From: Planctomycetota bacterium | Lineage (GTDB): Bacteria > Planctomycetota > UBA1135 > GCA-002686595 | NCBI GenBank assembly: GCA_029250885.1 | Contig: JAQXEK010000001.1 | Coordinates: 62,001 to 126,000, forward strand | DNA length: 64,000 nucleotides | Reading direction: 5' to 3' | Shown: positions 55,294-63,240 of the stretch, piece by piece | Layout: each line of letters starts with the position of its first letter | How positions within the stretch are numbered: position 1 is the stretch's first letter | Notes under the pieces: model-generated | The model's input: only the letters and a program-made list of their open reading frames with translations | What the model was told of the DNA's origin: nothing | Database searches by the model: none | Translations under genes and position numbers: made by a program

Positions 55294-56355
55294 ATGCGTA
55301 TCGCCATTAACGGCTTCGGCCGCATCGGTCGTAACGTCTTCCGTATCATCTCCCAGACCCGCGGCGTTGAAGTCGTCGCCATCAACGACTTGACGGACGC
55401 CAAGACCCTGGCGCACCTCCTCAAGTACGACTCGGTCCACGGCCGTTTCGACGGCAAGGTCTCCTCCGGCAAGGGCTGGATTAAGGTCGACGGCAAGAAG
55501 ATTGCTATCACCGCCGAGCGCGATCCCTCGAATCTCGACCACGCCGCAGGCAAGATCGACTTCGTCGTCGAGGCCACCGGCATCTTCCGCTCGAAGGCCG
55601 ATTGCATGAAGCACATTACCGCGGGCGCAAAGAAGGTCGTGCTCACCGTTCCGCCCAAGGACAAGATCGACAACATGATCGTTCTCGGCGTCAACGACGA
55701 GAAGCTCAAGGCCACGGACCGCATCATCTCCAACGCCTCCTGCACCACAAACTGCCTCGGCCCCGTGGCTAAGGTCCTGCACGAGCGCTTCGGCATTGTC
55801 GGCGGTCTCATGACCACCGTGCACGCCTACACCAACGACCAGCGCATTCTCGACCTCCCGCACTCGGACCTGCGTCGCGCCCGCGCCGCCGCCGAGAACA
55901 TCATCCCGACCACCACCGGCGCAGCGCGCGCCGTGGGCCAGGTCCTGCCGAAGCTGGCGGGCAAGTTGGATGGCTGCTCTATGCGCGTTCCCGTCAAGGA
56001 CGGCTCCGTGGTCGATCTGGTCGTCGAGACCAAGCGTCCCGTGACCATCGAGTCCGTGAACGCTGCCTTGAAGGAAGCTGCCAAGGGAAGCATGAAGGGT
56101 ATCCTCGAGTACTCCGAGGACGCACTCGTCAGCTCGGACATCATCGGCAACCCCCACAGCTCGATCTTCGACGCTGGCTGCACCATGGTGATGGGCAAGC
56201 GCATGCTGAAGATCGTCAGCTGGTACGACAACGAGTGGGGCTACAGCAACCGCGTGGTCGAGCTGATGAAGAAGGCCCACAAGATGAAGGCACCCGTTAA
56301 AAAAGCCAAGAAGGCCCGTGCTAAAAAGGCCAAGAAGGTCACGGCCAAGAAGTAG
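55294..56355 (+). CDS. gap: Glyceraldehyde-3-phosphate dehydrogenase with basic C-terminal tail
   Basis: A 353-aa GAPDH. The Rossmann start is AINGFGRIGRNVFR, the specificity region INDLTD, the catalytic Cys150 lies in SNASCTTNCLGP, and the family end is WYDNEWGYSNRVVELM. It oxidises G3P in glycolysis. The usual end is near residue 328. Here 25 more residues follow, of which 12 are Lys and 6 Ala (pattern KKAKKARAKKAKK), like a histone H1 tail. Codon use in the tail is like the rest, so it does not look like a frameshift. A terminator separates it from pgk. TAGTCT (55237-55242) is a possible -10. Confidence 0.96.
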   Translation: MRIAINGFGRIGRNVFRIISQTRGVEVVAINDLTDAKTLAHLLKYDSVHGRFDGKVSSGKGWIKVDGKKIAITAERDPSNLDHAAGKIDFVVEATGIFRSKADCMKHITAGAKKVVLTVPPKDKIDNMIVLGVNDEKLKATDRIISNASCTTNCLGPVAKVLHERFGIVGGLMTTVHAYTNDQRILDLPHSDLRRARAAAENIIPTTTGAARAVGQVLPKLAGKLDGCSMRVPVKDGSVVDLVVETKRPVTIESVNAALKEAAKGSMKGILEYSEDALVSSDIIGNPHSSIFDAGCTMVMGKRMLKIVSWYDNEWGYSNRVVELMKKAHKMKAPVKKAKKARAKKAKKVTAKK

Positions 56356-56380
56356 TCCCTGACCGGATGACTTTCCGATG

Positions 56381-56420
56381 GGGGACCAGCCTAGATTGGG
56401 TTGGTCCCCTGTTTGTTTTC
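56381..56420 (+). terminator. Intrinsic terminator between gap and pgk
   Basis: GGGGACCA (56381-56388) pairs with TGGTCCCC (56402-56409), followed by TGTTTGTTTT. It lies 26 bp after gap. pgk therefore probably needs its own promoter; TATGAT at 56421-56426, 29 bp before the pgk ATG, is the best -10 candidate but without a well-spaced -35. Confidence 0.8.
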
Positions 56421-56455
56421 TATGATTCGCACCGCCCAGAGCTCCCTCCTCCGTT

Positions 56456-57646
56456 ATGAACCTCAACAAAGCTGGCCTCGACAGTCTGGACATGAATGGC
56501 AAGCGCGTCTTGATGCGCGTGGACTTCAACGTGCCCCGGGATGACTCCGGTGCGATCACCGACGACACGCGTATTCGCGCTGCACTGCCCACCATTGCGG
56601 CCGTGCTCAAGGCGGGCGGCCTACCCGTGATCATGTGCCACCTTGGCCGGCCGAAGGGCCAGGTGGTCGAGACCATGCGCGTGGATGCCATCGGAACTCG
56701 TTTGTCCGAGCTCGCGGGCTGCGCCGTGACCAAGGTGGACGAGAGCATCGGCGACGCCGCGGCCAGCGCGGTTGGCGCAGCCGCCCCCGGCAGCATCGTG
56801 CTGCTGGAGAACGTGCGCTTCCACGCCGGCGAGACCAAGGGCGCCCCCGACCTGGCGGCTGCCTATGCGGCCCTCGGGGACGTCTTCGTGAACGACGCCT
56901 TCGGCGCCTGCCACCGGGACCACGCGTCCGTGTCCGGACCCGCGCGCATCCTGCCCGCGGCCGCCGGGCTCTTGCTGCAGCTCGAGATCGACGCCTTCCG
57001 GCGCGTGCTCGACGGACCGGCGCGTCCCTTTGTTGCTGTGCTCGGTGGCGCGAAGGTCTCGGACAAGCTACCCGTGATCACGAACCTGATCGAGAAGGTC
57101 GACCGCATCCTGATCGGCGGCGGCATGGCGTATACCTTCATGCTGGCCCGTGGCCAGATGGCAGGCGCTTCCCTAGTTCAAGAGGACCAGGTCGAGCTCG
57201 TGCGGGGCCTCGACCAGGCCGCCAAAGAGCGCGGCGTAGAGATCATGATCCCCACCGACCACGTCATCGCCGATGGCTTCGCGGCGGACGCGAACCACAA
57301 GATTGTCGTGGGGGATATCGAGGACGGCTGGATGGGCCTCGACATTGGACCGGACTCCCAGGAGGCCTACGCGGCTGCCCTGAGGGATGCCAAGACCGTA
57401 ATCTGGAACGGCCCCATGGGCGTTTTTGAGTGGCCCCCTTTCCAAGCCGGAACTGAGATCGTCGGGCGCGCAGTGGCCGCTAGCGATAGCTACAGTGTGG
57501 TAGGAGGCGGCGATTCCGTGGCCGCCGCCGGTAAATTCGGTCTTAAAGAGGATGTGTCCCACATATCCACCGGGGGCGGTGCCAGCCTAGAGCTGCTCGA
57601 GGGTAAGGACCTGCCCGGCATTTCCAGCCTTCCAGACAAGGCCTAG
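56456..57646 (+). CDS. pgk: Phosphoglycerate kinase
   Basis: A 396-aa PGK of normal size. The N-terminal signature is KRVLMRVDFNVPRDDSG, then CHLGRPKG and NDAFGACHR (phosphoglycerate side). The C-terminal nucleotide domain has VLGGAKVSDKLPVI, LIGGGMAYTF, NGPMGVFEWPPF and a GGGDSVAA loop. It makes ATP from 1,3-bisphosphoglycerate in glycolysis. It follows gap but behind a terminator, and rpe starts 45 bp downstream. Confidence 0.97.
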   Translation: MNLNKAGLDSLDMNGKRVLMRVDFNVPRDDSGAITDDTRIRAALPTIAAVLKAGGLPVIMCHLGRPKGQVVETMRVDAIGTRLSELAGCAVTKVDESIGDAAASAVGAAAPGSIVLLENVRFHAGETKGAPDLAAAYAALGDVFVNDAFGACHRDHASVSGPARILPAAAGLLLQLEIDAFRRVLDGPARPFVAVLGGAKVSDKLPVITNLIEKVDRILIGGGMAYTFMLARGQMAGASLVQEDQVELVRGLDQAAKERGVEIMIPTDHVIADGFAADANHKIVVGDIEDGWMGLDIGPDSQEAYAAALRDAKTVIWNGPMGVFEWPPFQAGTEIVGRAVAASDSYSVVGGGDSVAAAGKFGLKEDVSHISTGGGASLELLEGKDLPGISSLPDKA

Positions 57647-57691
57647 GACGGATCCTTCCCCCTAACCCGAGATCTGGTTATCGTTGTGCCC

Positions 57692-58459
57692 ATGCCTACC
57701 ACCCGTGACGCTGCCCCGGCCAGTGCTATGACTTCTTCTGACGCCAACTCTGTGGACTCCGTGCCATTGGACGAGCGCAAGATTCTGATCTTGCCGTCTC
57801 TCTTGGCTTGTGACTTTGCGCGCCTTGCGGAGCAGGTCGCCATGGTGGAGAAGGCTGGGGCCGACATGCTGCATGTGGATGTGATGGACGGGCACTTTGT
57901 CCCGAACCTGACCTTCGGTCCGCCCCTGGTCAAGTGTCTGCATGAGGTCGCAACCACCCCCCTCGATGTGCACCTAATGATGGAAGAGCCCCTTCGCTAT
58001 GGCAAGGCGTTCATCGACGCGGGTGCCCACTACATGACCATCCACGCGGAGTCTGCCGAGGTCAAAGACGACATTGGCGGCGCGATCGCAAAGATGCGAG
58101 ACCTAGGTGCGCCTAAGGTCGGGCTTGCGTTTAACCCAGACATGGACCTCAACCGTATCCTGCCCCACATAAGCGACCTAGATATGGTGCTTGTCATGAG
58201 CATCTACCCGGGCTTCGGTGGTCAGGCTTTCATGGAAGAGGTTCTGCCCAACGTGCGCGCGATCCGCGACGCGGGCTTCACCGGTCGCCTAGAGATGGAT
58301 GGTGGCCTGGACGAGAACACGATTCCGCTGTGTGCCGAGGCCGGCGCTGATGCCCTGGTCTCAGGCTCGGCACTCTTCCGCCAGCCGGACATGGCGGAGG
58401 GCATCGACTACTTCCGCAATCTTGGCCTTGCGGCTCGGAAGAAGGGAGGCTTTGCATGA
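57692..58459 (+). CDS. rpe: Ribulose-phosphate 3-epimerase
   Basis: A 255-aa TIM-barrel epimerase from ATG 57692 (GTG 57686 is in frame, and a shorter start is possible). The Ser/Asp-rich first ~30 residues precede the usual family start at LILPSLLACDFARL. The metal site is in MLHVDVMDGHFVPNLTFGPP and HLMME. The phosphate-binding loops are MSIYPGFGGQAF (usually MSVNPGFGGQ) and DGGLDENTIP. It interconverts ribulose-5-P and xylulose-5-P. The stop overlaps the accD start by 4 bp. A TATCGT hexamer sits 7 bp before ATG 57692. Confidence 0.95.
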   Translation: MPTTRDAAPASAMTSSDANSVDSVPLDERKILILPSLLACDFARLAEQVAMVEKAGADMLHVDVMDGHFVPNLTFGPPLVKCLHEVATTPLDVHLMMEEPLRYGKAFIDAGAHYMTIHAESAEVKDDIGGAIAKMRDLGAPKVGLAFNPDMDLNRILPHISDLDMVLVMSIYPGFGGQAFMEEVLPNVRAIRDAGFTGRLEMDGGLDENTIPLCAEAGADALVSGSALFRQPDMAEGIDYFRNLGLAARKKGGFA

Positions 58460-59556
58460 GCTCCCCTGCGAAGCCCAGCCCAACGATTAAGGCTAAAGAG
58501 CCCAAAGTTCAAGAAGTTGCGAAGCCAACCGCGACTTCAACCGATAGCAACCAGGAATCCTTACGGGTACCCCCGCTCGATCTGAGCACGAATCCAGGTG
58601 ATCTTGATGACCACCGCGAAAACAGCATGAGTAAGAAGAAGTCGGACCCCAAGGAAGACCAGCCGGAAGGCGAAGAGGAAACCGGCGAGAAGCGGGGACG
58701 CCTCTCGCGGCTACGCTTTTCGAAGAAACGCGAGATGCCCGGCGGTCTGTGGTTGCAGTGCGAGAACTGCAGCAAGACGATCTACCGTAAGGACCTAGAC
58801 GATAAGGTGCGCGTCTGTCCCGCCTGTAGCTTCCACTTCACCCTGCCCGGCAAGCAGCGTGTCGAGGCACTCTTAGACGAGGGGACCTGGCGCGAGAGCT
58901 TTGCAGAGATCGAGGCCCTAGATCGCCTTGAGTTTGTCGAGAACGCTAAGTACAGCGACAAGATCGAGCGGGCTGTCAACCGCACCGATCAAAAAGAAGC
59001 TTTCCTAGTGGGCACCGGCCGCATTGAGGGACGTGAGGTCGTGCTCGGTGTCTTGGACTTTGCCTTCATGGGTGGCTCCATGGGCGAGGTCGTTGGGGAG
59101 AAGATCTCCTTGGCGATCGAGATTGCCCAAGAGCGCAACCTGCCCGTAATCCTCTTCACTAGCTCCGGCGGTGCCCGCATGCACGAGGGCGCCTTGTCCC
59201 TTATGCAGATGGCCAAGTCAAGCGCAGCCCTGGCCCGCTTTAACAAGCGCGGCGGCTTCTCGATCTGCGTAATGACCCACCCGACCACGGGCGGCGTAAC
59301 CGCATCCTTTGCCTCTGTATGCGACATCATCCTGGCCGAGCCCGGTGCCTTGATCGGCTTCGCCGGTCCCCGCGTGATTGCCACTACGATCAAGCAGGAG
59401 CTCCCGCCCGGCTTCCAGCGCGCCGAGTTCCTGATCGAGAAGGGCATGATCGATGCCATCGTCCCGCGCAGCGAGATGCGCCGCCGCATCGCTAGCCTAG
59501 TGGACTTTGGAGCTGGCGCACGAGCCTCGGCGGAAGCCCGACGCGAGTTGCACTAG
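58456..59556 (+). CDS. accD: Acetyl-CoA carboxylase carboxyltransferase beta subunit
   Basis: A 366-aa protein from the ATG overlapping rpe. A downstream ATG at 58627 is also possible, since the first ~95 residues are low-complexity and charged. The zinc ribbon CENC...CPAC sits near residues 100-125. The carboxyltransferase domain includes FTSSGGARMHEGALSLMQMA, HPTTGGVTASFA and GFAGPRVI. With AccA it moves the carboxyl group from biotin to acetyl-CoA, the first step of fatty-acid synthesis. A perfect long hairpin follows. Confidence 0.95.
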   Translation: MSSPAKPSPTIKAKEPKVQEVAKPTATSTDSNQESLRVPPLDLSTNPGDLDDHRENSMSKKKSDPKEDQPEGEEETGEKRGRLSRLRFSKKREMPGGLWLQCENCSKTIYRKDLDDKVRVCPACSFHFTLPGKQRVEALLDEGTWRESFAEIEALDRLEFVENAKYSDKIERAVNRTDQKEAFLVGTGRIEGREVVLGVLDFAFMGGSMGEVVGEKISLAIEIAQERNLPVILFTSSGGARMHEGALSLMQMAKSSAALARFNKRGGFSICVMTHPTTGGVTASFASVCDIILAEPGALIGFAGPRVIATTIKQELPPGFQRAEFLIEKGMIDAIVPRSEMRRRIASLVDFGAGARASAEARRELH

Positions 59557-59579
59557 TCAGTACAGCGGTCTTCCCAAAA

Positions 59580-59618
59580 AAATGAGCCCGGTCGCAATCA
59601 ATGCGACCGGGCTCATTT
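59580..59618. terminator. Bidirectional terminator between accD and the methyltransferase gene
   Basis: A perfect 17-bp inverted repeat (59580-59596 and 59602-59618) around a 5-nt loop. The A-run on the left (from 59575) gives the longer T tract for minus-strand transcripts; the plus strand has only TTT. It separates two convergent genes. Confidence 0.88.
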
Positions 59619-59637
59619 CGTAAACAAGAGGCTACGT

Positions 59638-60789
59638 CTACAGCGGCTTGGTGAAATGCATCACCCAGGAGTCGAAGAGGCTAGCGAGGGAGTGACCGGT
59701 GGCGCGGTCGATGCCAGCCAGGACCTTGTTGGCGAGCAAGAGGGGTGGATTGAGGACTCCTGCGAGCTTGGTTTGGGAGACGTGCATCATCTCGGGCACC
59801 GGGTAGGTCAGCTGGTAGCCGCTAGTCTGCTTCCACTGGAAGCCATGCTCTTCAAGTCGCATGCGAGCGTACTCCGGCGTCTGGCCGTTGAGCTCGCGGA
59901 CAGGCAACAGGGGCCGCGTGCGGCGGCGCTTGTCGAAGCCCCGGGAGTGCGGGAAGATGTCACCGATAATAAGCGTGCCGCCGGGCTTGACGCTCTTAGC
60001 CAGGCCTTCGAACCAGCTGTCGAAGTCCGGAGAGAAGGACAGGACGCCCGAGGAGATCACAATGTCGAAGGGCTCCTCGCCTTCAGCGGGGAAAGGAGGG
60101 GCCTCGCCAAAGCCCGTGCGCCCGGTTGCGTTTTGAATGCCATTCTCCCGGGCGTTGTCCGCGGAGATGCGCACCATTTCGGGGCTTGGATCAAAAAAGC
60201 ACAGGCGCGGGTTTTTCATCTTGAGCGCGGCTTCGATGCCCACCCAGCCGGCGCCGCATCCAAAGTCAAGAACACTGGCGCCGTCGGTCTGGGGCAGTTC
60301 CGCGTAGACGGCCATGAACTTGCGCATCCAGCGAAAGTGGGCATAGCCCGGGCGACCCGGCTCGCCGTTCCAGCCGCTGGCATTTTGGTCAAACTTTTCG
60401 ACGGTCGCTGCCGGAGACATGATGTGCTCCCGGGTGCGCAGGGCCAGAACGCAGCCGTCCTGGCTTGCAGGCTGGTCTAGGGTCGCGCCTCCACTGAGGC
60501 TGCTTCGCTTGGTCTTGCCGCCACTGGTGCGATAAAGAGCAACAACATGGAAGGCCGGCCAGAGTTGGTTGCGCAGATTGGCGAGCTCTGGATTGGTGGT
60601 GTCCGTACTCCGAATGCTCACCAGCAGCAGGCCCCCAGGTGCCAGGGCGCCCAAGAGGGACTCCATGGAGGGCAGGGTGCCTCCCGCCTGGGCCAGCGCG
60701 ACGTGGAGGTCACCCGTGGCGTCCGTGGCCGGTGGGAATGAGATCAGGGCATCCGAAGAGGCACCGAGGTCGTTGAGAATGGCTTGCAT
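59638..60789 (-). CDS. SAM-dependent class I methyltransferase with extra N-terminal region
   Basis: ATG 60789 gives 383 aa. The C-terminal ~225 residues are a complete class I methyltransferase: [18 protein letters not shown] (motif I), FFDPSPEMV (motif II), [12 protein letters not shown] (motif IV) and [11 protein letters not shown]. The N-terminal ~140 residues contain [18 protein letters not shown], which looks like the second half of another methyltransferase domain without its SAM loop, so a truncated duplicate is likely. The substrate cannot be inferred. The ORF extends upstream to 60882 but no better start is visible. It is divergent from panB. Confidence 0.82.
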   Translation of the reverse strand: MQAILNDLGASSDALISFPPATDATGDLHVALAQAGGTLPSMESLLGALAPGGLLLVSIRSTDTTNPELANLRNQLWPAFHVVALYRTSGGKTKRSSLSGGATLDQPASQDGCVLALRTREHIMSPAATVEKFDQNASGWNGEPGRPGYAHFRWMRKFMAVYAELPQTDGASVLDFGCGAGWVGIEAALKMKNPRLCFFDPSPEMVRISADNARENGIQNATGRTGFGEAPPFPAEGEEPFDIVISSGVLSFSPDFDSWFEGLAKSVKPGGTLIIGDIFPHSRGFDKRRRTRPLLPVRELNGQTPEYARMRLEEHGFQWKQTSGYQLTYPVPEMMHVSQTKLAGVLNPPLLLANKVLAGIDRATGHSLASLFDSWVMHFTKPL

Positions 60790-60931
60790 AAAGGTAGAGC
60801 AGGGAGAGGTGGGTCGCGAATCGTATCCCCTTAGAGCGCTTCTGGAGAATCCGAGGAGGAAAAAGAGCACTCTTGCACCCACTCAGACGTACCCTGTGCC
60901 CTTCCCATGCCCCTCTGCCCGAGGATTTTCG

Positions 60932-61774
60932 ATGTCCATGACTCCTCCTGACAACCTTGGTAGCCCCGGTTCGGTACCGGGCAAGGTGACGACGCACTCC
61001 CTGACCGAGATGAAGCAGGCCGGCGAGCGCATTGCCGCTCTCACCGCCTACGACTTCTTGATGGCCCAAGCCCTCGACCAGTCGGGCATCGACGTGATCC
61101 TAGTAGGTGATTCGGCGGCGATGGTCGTGCAGGGGCGCCACACCACGGTGCCTGTAACCATGGAGCAGATGCTCTACCACGCCCAGGTTGTGGCCAAGGG
61201 TGTGCAGCGCGCGCTGGTAGTCGGTGACTTGCCTTTCATGAGCTACCAAGTCAACCCGGACGAGGCCCTTCGCAATGCTGCGCGCATGGTAAAGGAGGCC
61301 CTTGTGGAGGCGGTCAAGGTGGAAGGTGGCTGCATGATCGCGCCTACGGTGAAGCGACTTGTCGACGTGGGCATTCCCGTGATGGGGCATCTTGGCTTGA
61401 CTCCCCAGTCGATCCACAAGTTTGGCACCTATAAGGTCCGCGCAACAGAACTCGAAGAAGCCAAACAGCTGCGCCTGGACGCCCTGGCCCTCCAAGATGC
61501 CGGCGCCTTTGCGGTTGTGGTGGAGAAGGTACCCGCTGACCTAGCAACGAGCCTTGCAAAGGAGCTCGAGGTCCCAGTGATTGGCATCGGTGCTGGTCCT
61601 GGATGCGATGGGCAGATCCTGGTCTCCCATGACATGCTTGGCCTGTACACCAAGTTTCATCCACGCTTCGTTAGGCGCTACGCAGAGCTCGGGGAGTCCA
61701 TGCGGGAGGCCTTCGGCGAATACATTAAGGATGTGCAGAGCGGATCGTTCCCCAACCAAGACGAGAGCTACTAG
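60932..61774 (+). CDS. panB: 3-methyl-2-oxobutanoate hydroxymethyltransferase
   Basis: A 280-aa PanB. Signatures are [26 protein letters not shown] (metal-binding Asp), [38 protein letters not shown] (catalytic Glu) and [20 protein letters not shown]. It makes ketopantoate from ketoisovalerate with 5,10-methylene-THF, the first step to pantothenate and CoA. ATG 60932 is chosen because GAGG precedes it by about 8 bases; the long upstream ORF overlaps the divergent methyltransferase. No panC or panD is adjacent. Confidence 0.96.
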   Translation: MSMTPPDNLGSPGSVPGKVTTHSLTEMKQAGERIAALTAYDFLMAQALDQSGIDVILVGDSAAMVVQGRHTTVPVTMEQMLYHAQVVAKGVQRALVVGDLPFMSYQVNPDEALRNAARMVKEALVEAVKVEGGCMIAPTVKRLVDVGIPVMGHLGLTPQSIHKFGTYKVRATELEEAKQLRLDALALQDAGAFAVVVEKVPADLATSLAKELEVPVIGIGAGPGCDGQILVSHDMLGLYTKFHPRFVRRYAELGESMREAFGEYIKDVQSGSFPNQDESY

Positions 61775-61962
61775 CCACGACTCGCTCTAACGGGCCAAGA
61801 AGCAACGAGTCGGTCCTCCAGGTTCTCTTCTTGCTGAGTCCAATCCGTTTGGTTCGTGACCAAGGGAATCGGATGCAGGCCCTAATTTCCTCAACCTCTG
61901 GGTCGAAACCACGGATAAGCTAAGAAGGAGCGCAAGTCGCCCCCAAGCCGATCATACCAGCC

Positions 61963-62046
61963 ATGTTTAACCTCAACGTCTACTGCCGCCGCGCCCTGGG
62001 TGCTATCCCGCCTCGAGCCACGCTTGTTACCTCTGGATGCAGGTAA
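61963..62046 (+). CDS. Possible 27-codon leader peptide
   Basis: ATG 61963 opens a 27-codon ORF ending at TAA 62044-62046. The encoded peptide begins MFNLNVYCRRALGA and has two Cys codons, one next to last. Its stop codon overlaps the first bases of the terminator-like stem (from 62045), the geometry of translation-controlled attenuators. There is no strong ribosome-binding site just upstream; AAGGAG at 61925-61930 is too far. It may be chance, but position and overlap make it worth listing. Confidence 0.35.
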   Translation: MFNLNVYCRRALGAIPPRATLVTSGCR

Positions 62047-62094
62047 AGCCCCACGTCTGGCCTTCCAAGTAGGAAGCCCACGCGGGGCTTTTCT
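62045..62094 (+). terminator. Terminator-like hairpin between leader ORF and transporter gene
   Basis: AAAGCCCC (62045-62052) pairs with GGGGCTTT (62084-62091), followed by another T and CTC. Inside, CTTCC (62061-62065) and GGAAG (62071-62075) form a second stem around AAGTA. The hairpin ends about 35 bp before ATG 62128, a distance normal for an attenuator preceding a structural gene. Confidence 0.6.
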
Positions 62095-62127
62095 CGTATC
62101 TGCGCCCCAGCCATTCCCCTCGACTCC

Positions 62128-63240
62128 ATGAAACGTTCCATTCTCCTAGGGGCCATCCTTTGGCTCTTATTCATCACGGCCTCGCACATCCAGCTTAATG
62201 TCGGCTGGAACAAGGTCCAAGACTCTGTGGCCCAGGCCTTCGGCGAGGACCGTGACAAGATGATTGTCGGCTTCCTGCCGGTGACCTGACACCTCACATG
62301 CCCTGTCACTAGTTGGGTGACAAAACATGGAGAAGGAGACTCCACTTTCGAGAGCCGCAAGTTCACGGATTGGGCAACGGTCAAGGAGGCCCTAATCGGA
62401 GAGCGTATCGATGCGGTCTTTATTTTGGCGCCCATGGCCATGCAGCTCAAGATCGATGGCGTGGACGTCAAGGTGGTCTACCTTGGGCACCGCGACGGGA
62501 CCGCGATTGTCGTGGGGGCCGATTCGGATATTCGTGACTTCGGCGACCTTGCGGACAAGCGCTGTGCGATTCCAAGTCGCTATGCGAACCAGAACCTGCT
62601 GATGCACAAGATGATGAAGGAGTGGAAGATGCAGCCGGATTCGATCGATCTAATCGAGCTGCCACCGCCCGACCATCCCACGGCCCTAGAGAATGGCAGC
62701 ATTGACGCCTATATCGTCGGCGAGCCCTTCGCCGCGTTAGCCGAGCTGAACGGTACGGGCCGCGTGCTCTACCAAACGAAGGACATCTGGGAAGACTTCA
62801 TCTCCTGCGTATTGGTGGTTCGCGAGGACGTGATCAATGACGATCGCGAGATTGTGCAAGAGCTTGTGGATGGCATCGCCAAGTCGGGCAAGTGGCTCGA
62901 CGAGGGCATGCAGAATCGCATGGAAGCCGCAGAGATTGCGGCGGCAAACTACTACTTCCAAGACCCCGAGCTGCTGCGCTATGTCTTGTCGAAGCCCGTG
63001 GATCGCGTGAAGTACACCCAGCTTGGCCCGTTGAAGGGCGACTTCGATGAGATCATGGAGCTGGGGTTCGAGATTGGTGTGCTACCTAGGCGCATCGACT
63101 TTGAAGAATACGTAGACGACACCTTTGTGCGGCCCCTGAGCGAGCTCGATTGGAACATGGAGCACCTAGCGGGTGCTGACCAAGAGGCCGCTGCCGCAGC
63201 CGCTGATGCGATCCGAAAAGAGATGGAGAAGACGAAATGA
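62128..63240 (+). CDS. NitT/TauT-type ABC transporter substrate-binding protein, candidate selenoprotein (in-frame TGA 62287-62289)
   Basis: Read through one TGA, the frame from ATG 62128 gives 370 residues. An N-terminal membrane or signal helix (SILLGAILWLLFITASHI) precedes the NMT1/SsuA-like domain that starts at KMIVGFLPVT. Codon 54 is TGA, followed without frame change by HLTCPVTSW, TDWATVKEALIGERIDA, VYLGHRDGT and a complete C-terminal lobe. From memory, homologues read 'GYLPVTCHLTCPVTD', so the TGA replaces a conserved Cys and may encode selenocysteine. A stem-loop at 62293-62332 has the position of a bacterial SECIS. The alternative is an N-terminally split gene starting at GTG 62317, which would lose the first strand of the fold. 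The ligand is unknown. The stop overlaps the permease gene by 4 bp. Confidence 0.72.
62293..62332 (+). promoter_or_regulatory. SECIS-like stem-loop just downstream of the in-frame TGA
   Basis: TGTCAC (62304-62309) pairs with GTGACA (62317-62322) around the 7-nt loop TAGTTGG. Below an internal CCC/AAA loop, CATG (62297-62300) pairs with CATG (62326-62329). After a bulged A (62296), CTC (62293-62295) pairs with GAG (62330-62332). The apical loop begins 21 nt after the TGA and holds a G-U step, as bacterial SECIS loops do. Confidence 0.6.

Larger units (their letters stand above)
61775..62127 (+). other. Structured leader region upstream of the NitT/TauT-type operon
   Basis: These 353 bp hold no ordinary gene. 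Four things are visible. CGACTCG/CGAGTCG (61778-61784 with 61806-61812) follows panB. A compound hairpin spans 61843-61874 (ATCCG/CGGAT outside, TTGGT/ACCAA inside). A 27-codon ORF lies at 61963-62046. A terminator-like hairpin lies at 62045-62092. The arrangement suggests a regulated leader. I recognised no known riboswitch, including TPP, guanidine-I/II/III or cobalamin, but cannot run a covariance search. Confidence 0.45.

Noticed and set aside
55267..56838. A 523-aa minus-strand ORF opposite gap and pgk
   Set aside because: gap and pgk on the plus strand are unambiguous; the antisense frame is open only because of strong GC-rich codon bias and has no recognisable domain.
56635..57429. A 264-aa Arg/Gly-rich ORF within pgk
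   Set aside because: It lies fully inside pgk in another frame; its composition (Arg/Gly/Pro) is typical of frame shadows in high-GC genes.
61890..61920. A tRNA T-arm-like sequence (GGGTCGAAACCAC)
   Set aside because: The stem pairs only about three bases and no acceptor, D or anticodon arms can be built around it, so it is not tRNA-Sec or any other tRNA.
62317..63240. A separate gene starting at GTG 62317, downstream of the TGA
   Set aside because: It would remove the first strand and ligand-binding loop of a substrate-binding protein, leave a 53-codon orphan upstream in the same frame, and has no ribosome-binding site. Read-through explains both halves better, though a nonsense mutation cannot be excluded without reads.
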